A stretch of DNA of 7,959 nt from Parvularcula sp964342585 (lineage in GTDB: Bacteria > Pseudomonadota > Alphaproteobacteria > Caulobacterales > Parvularculaceae). The translations under genes and the position numbers were made by a program. The number at the start of each line of letters is the position of its first letter. Position 1 is the stretch's first letter. The notes below the pieces were generated by a model. It saw only the letters and a list, made by a program, of their open reading frames with translations, was not told the origin of the DNA and searched no databases. This document shows positions 6,254-7,959 of this stretch, one piece after another. The stretch spans positions 1 through 7,959 of the forward strand of contig CAYFHK010000124.1 of assembly GCA_964342585.1 (NCBI GenBank), given 5' to 3'.

Positions 6254-7730
6254 CTAAGCTGTTTTGAATCTCACTCACGGTGTCATTGATCGTCCCAGCG
6301 GCACTGACCACCTTCCAATCGTGGCCAGGCGGTGTTTGGCGCTGTTGTTCCATCACCTTTGCTGTTGCGTCGGAGGCATCGCCTTTGCGCGCGGACAGTC
6401 GGGCGGCCAACACGTCATCCGGTGCATCAAGCCAAAAGCGGTGATCGGAGAGTTGCGCGGCGTCATCGGCGCCCGGCGGTGCCGTGCCGGCGAGGGCGAT
6501 ATCAGCGATCACAGGCCATTGGCCGCGAAGGCATGCCACGATTTCCATATAGGCGGCATAAAGATCTCGATGCGCCGCCTCGGAATAAGCGCTTTGCGGC
6601 AGCGGCTCCTCCGGCATCTTCCCTGCCCGTCGCTTTCGCAGCACATCACTGCGCAGGTGAAGAGCGCCCGGCGGCGGGCGCAGCGTCGATGCCAGGGCCT
6701 GCGCGGCGCTGGTTTTTCCCGTGCCCGATCGGCCCGAGATGAAGATCACCTCTGGCTTATCCGCAGGCGTAAGGAACGCTTTCGCTGTTTGGAGGTAAGC
6801 CTCGCCAGCTTTCGCATCGTTGCGGAGCAGCGCGGCCATGGCGCGGATCATCGCGCGCAACGCGCCATAAATCGGCATCAAGACGATCGCCGCGTAGTGG
6901 CCATCGAGCGCCAAATACCGGTTCATCACCGCATGGGCGGTCGCCTCATGGCCATGGTGCCAAAGGTCCATCACGAGAAACGCAATATCGTAGAACCCAT
7001 CGATCCGGGTCAGTTCGGGATCGAATTCCAGCGCATCGTAAGCGATCACCTCGCCCTCGATCAGCACAAGGTTCTGCAGGTGCAAATCGCCATGGGCGGT
7101 GGCGAGGATGGCGTGCGCGCCGCGCCGGCCCAGAAGCGCGCGATGGGTCGCGATCTGTTCGGCCAGTTGCTGCTCAAGCGCCAAAACTTCGTGCTTTAGG
7201 GCCGGTGTCGTCGCGGCCTCGACGACATCTGCCGCCACCGTTCGGGCCAATTCTGCAACCCGCGCCGCCCACGGGTCGTCCGGGCAGTGCCCGGTCTCCG
7301 CATGCACCGCGTAAAGCTGATCAACGAAATCGCGCATCTTTCGCGGCGAGATCCGGCCATTTGCCATCGCCCGGTCGCCCCGGTCTGCCATGGCGAAGGG
7401 GCGCATATGCACCAGCCAATCGATCACCGGCCCGGTGCCATCGATGGTAAACGCGCCGCCTTCGCGCGTTAGGGGGACGACACCACGATAAAGGCCATCC
7501 GCCAGGCGGCGATTGACCAAAACCTCCTGGCGACAAGCGTCGCGGCGGGCATCGATGCTGGTGTAGTCGCAAAAGCCCAAATCGAGCGGCTTTTTCAGTT
7601 TGTAGACGTCCTGATCGGTGATGAAGACATGGGAGAGGTGGGTCTCTTCATGCCGGGCATCGGGCAGCAGTCCGGCAAGGATTGCTGCTGGGTGAGGTTC
7701 AACCTCGCCGCAATTGAGGAGCGTTTGCAT
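6210..7730 (-). CDS. Bifunctional aminoglycoside-phosphotransferase-like / P-loop kinase fusion protein
   Basis: The 506-residue product has two enzymatic halves. The N-terminal half (about 1-320) is an APH/choline-kinase-like fold with the catalytic loop HGDLHLQN (213-220; Asp215, Asn220) and the metal-binding aspartate in IAYDALEFDPE (Asp232). The C-terminal half (about 327 to the end) is a P-loop kinase with Walker A GRSGTGKTS at 333-341. This architecture recurs widely in proteobacteria and is usually annotated only as AAA family ATPase or aminoglycoside phosphotransferase. Its substrates are unknown, and resistance should not be assumed. The ATG at 7730 is preferred over the one at 7743-7745 because GGAGGG lies seven bases before it and nothing suitable precedes the other. 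The last ~9 residues (LSPALRPAR) are read from DNA that also encodes the hsp20 remnant in another frame, so the native C-terminus may have been replaced. Confidence 0.87.
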   Translation of the reverse strand: MQTLLNCGEVEPHPAAILAGLLPDARHEETHLSHVFITDQDVYKLKKPLDLGFCDYTSIDARRDACRQEVLVNRRLADGLYRGVVPLTREGGAFTIDGTGPVIDWLVHMRPFAMADRGDRAMANGRISPRKMRDFVDQLYAVHAETGHCPDDPWAARVAELARTVAADVVEAATTPALKHEVLALEQQLAEQIATHRALLGRRGAHAILATAHGDLHLQNLVLIEGEVIAYDALEFDPELTRIDGFYDIAFLVMDLWHHGHEATAHAVMNRYLALDGHYAAIVLMPIYGALRAMIRAMAALLRNDAKAGEAYLQTAKAFLTPADKPEVIFISGRSGTGKTSAAQALASTLRPPPGALHLRSDVLRKRRAGKMPEEPLPQSAYSEAAHRDLYAAYMEIVACLRGQWPVIADIALAGTAPPGADDAAQLSDHRFWLDAPDDVLAARLSARKGDASDATAKVMEQQRQTPPGHDWKVVSAAGTINDTVSEIQNSLDKRHQLSPALRPAR

Positions 7731-7949
7731 GGATGGGCCCTCCATTTTGGGCGTTTCCGCGCGCTGTTGGCGGGATGCTAATGGCTGCGATGCGCCGCTC
7801 GCTTGATTTCGATCATATGGGGGCGACTTCCACCCCCCAATATGCAGTTGCGAGGGCGCGGCGCAGGGAAAAGTCTGTTACCCTTCGCGGCGTCGGAAGG
7901 GACGCGTTTAGCAGCGCGAGGGTTCAACGCTTTTCACAAGGTGGTACTC
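7731..7949. other. Divergent intergenic region at the right edge, with a hairpin
   Basis: This stretch of 219 bp holds no coding frame that I can support. It separates the kinase gene (minus) from a plus-strand gene starting at 7950, so it should hold two promoters, but I see no convincing boxes. A dyad at 7814-7844 pairs CATATGGGGG with CCCCC-A-ATATG (one bulged base, loop of about 10 bases). It could be a hairpin in a leader or an operator. Confidence 0.45.
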
Positions 7950-7959
7950 ATGGCAGTCG
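7950..7959 (+). CDS. Start of an unidentified gene, cut by the right edge
   Basis: ATG GCA GTC at 7950-7958 follows AAGGTGG (7938-7944) by five bases, a good ribosome site. Only Met-Ala-Val can be read, so the product cannot be named. The call rests on the ribosome site and on the lack of any other frame here. Confidence 0.5.

Noticed and set aside
6264..7199. A 311-residue plus-strand open frame
   Set aside because: It is antisense to the phosphotransferase/kinase gene, has a composition typical of the opposite strand of a GC-rich gene (many His, Arg, Gln) and shows no recognisable domain.
7848..7881. Promoter reading TTGCGA ... TGTTAC for the gene at 7950
   Set aside because: The spacing between the boxes is about 22 bases and the second box is a poor match, so I do not list it.

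Overview
The window looks like ordinary chromosomal DNA from a GC-rich alphaproteobacterium. The reasons are a fabA-fabB unsaturated fatty acid operon, a Coq4-type ubiquinone gene, an M18 aminopeptidase, and GTG and TTG starts backed by strong Shine-Dalgarno sequences. I cannot fix the genus. A marine Caulobacterales/Parvularculales/Rhodobacterales-like lineage is a guess.

Layout: positions 1-1366 hold fabB (cut by the left edge) and fabA on the minus strand, transcribed fabA then fabB. A 168-bp divergent intergenic region with dyad symmetries separates fabA from a plus-strand coq4 homologue (1535-2374). The coq4 stop codon lies inside the first of two inverted, near-matching GC-rich hairpins (2358-2439). 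This pair resembles a REP/BIME element and sits between the convergent coq4 and pirin genes. On the minus strand, a small GNAT-fold gene (3456-3734) and a pirin gene (2481-3440) form a short two-gene unit. Upstream of them lies an M18 aminopeptidase gene (3865-5166, minus). It diverges from a SAM-dependent methyltransferase gene with a TTG start (5369-5986, plus).

A bidirectional hairpin terminator (5999-6034) separates the methyltransferase from a short minus-strand reading frame (6098-6253). That frame reads as the last ~48 residues of an Hsp20/alpha-crystallin small heat-shock protein, with no N-terminal part and no start codon. It abuts and overlaps the 3' end of a large phosphotransferase/P-loop kinase fusion gene (6210-7730, minus). 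The right edge has a 219-bp intergenic region and the first three codons of a plus-strand gene.

Functionally, fabA and fabB introduce and preserve the cis double bond in membrane fatty acids, and Coq4 acts in quinone synthesis, so the left third concerns membrane lipids. The remaining genes are housekeeping or general-purpose enzymes with no obvious shared pathway. I found no mobile element genes, CRISPR array, RNA gene or new multi-gene system. The most interesting items are the hsp20 remnant and the paired hairpin element that the coq4 frame runs into.
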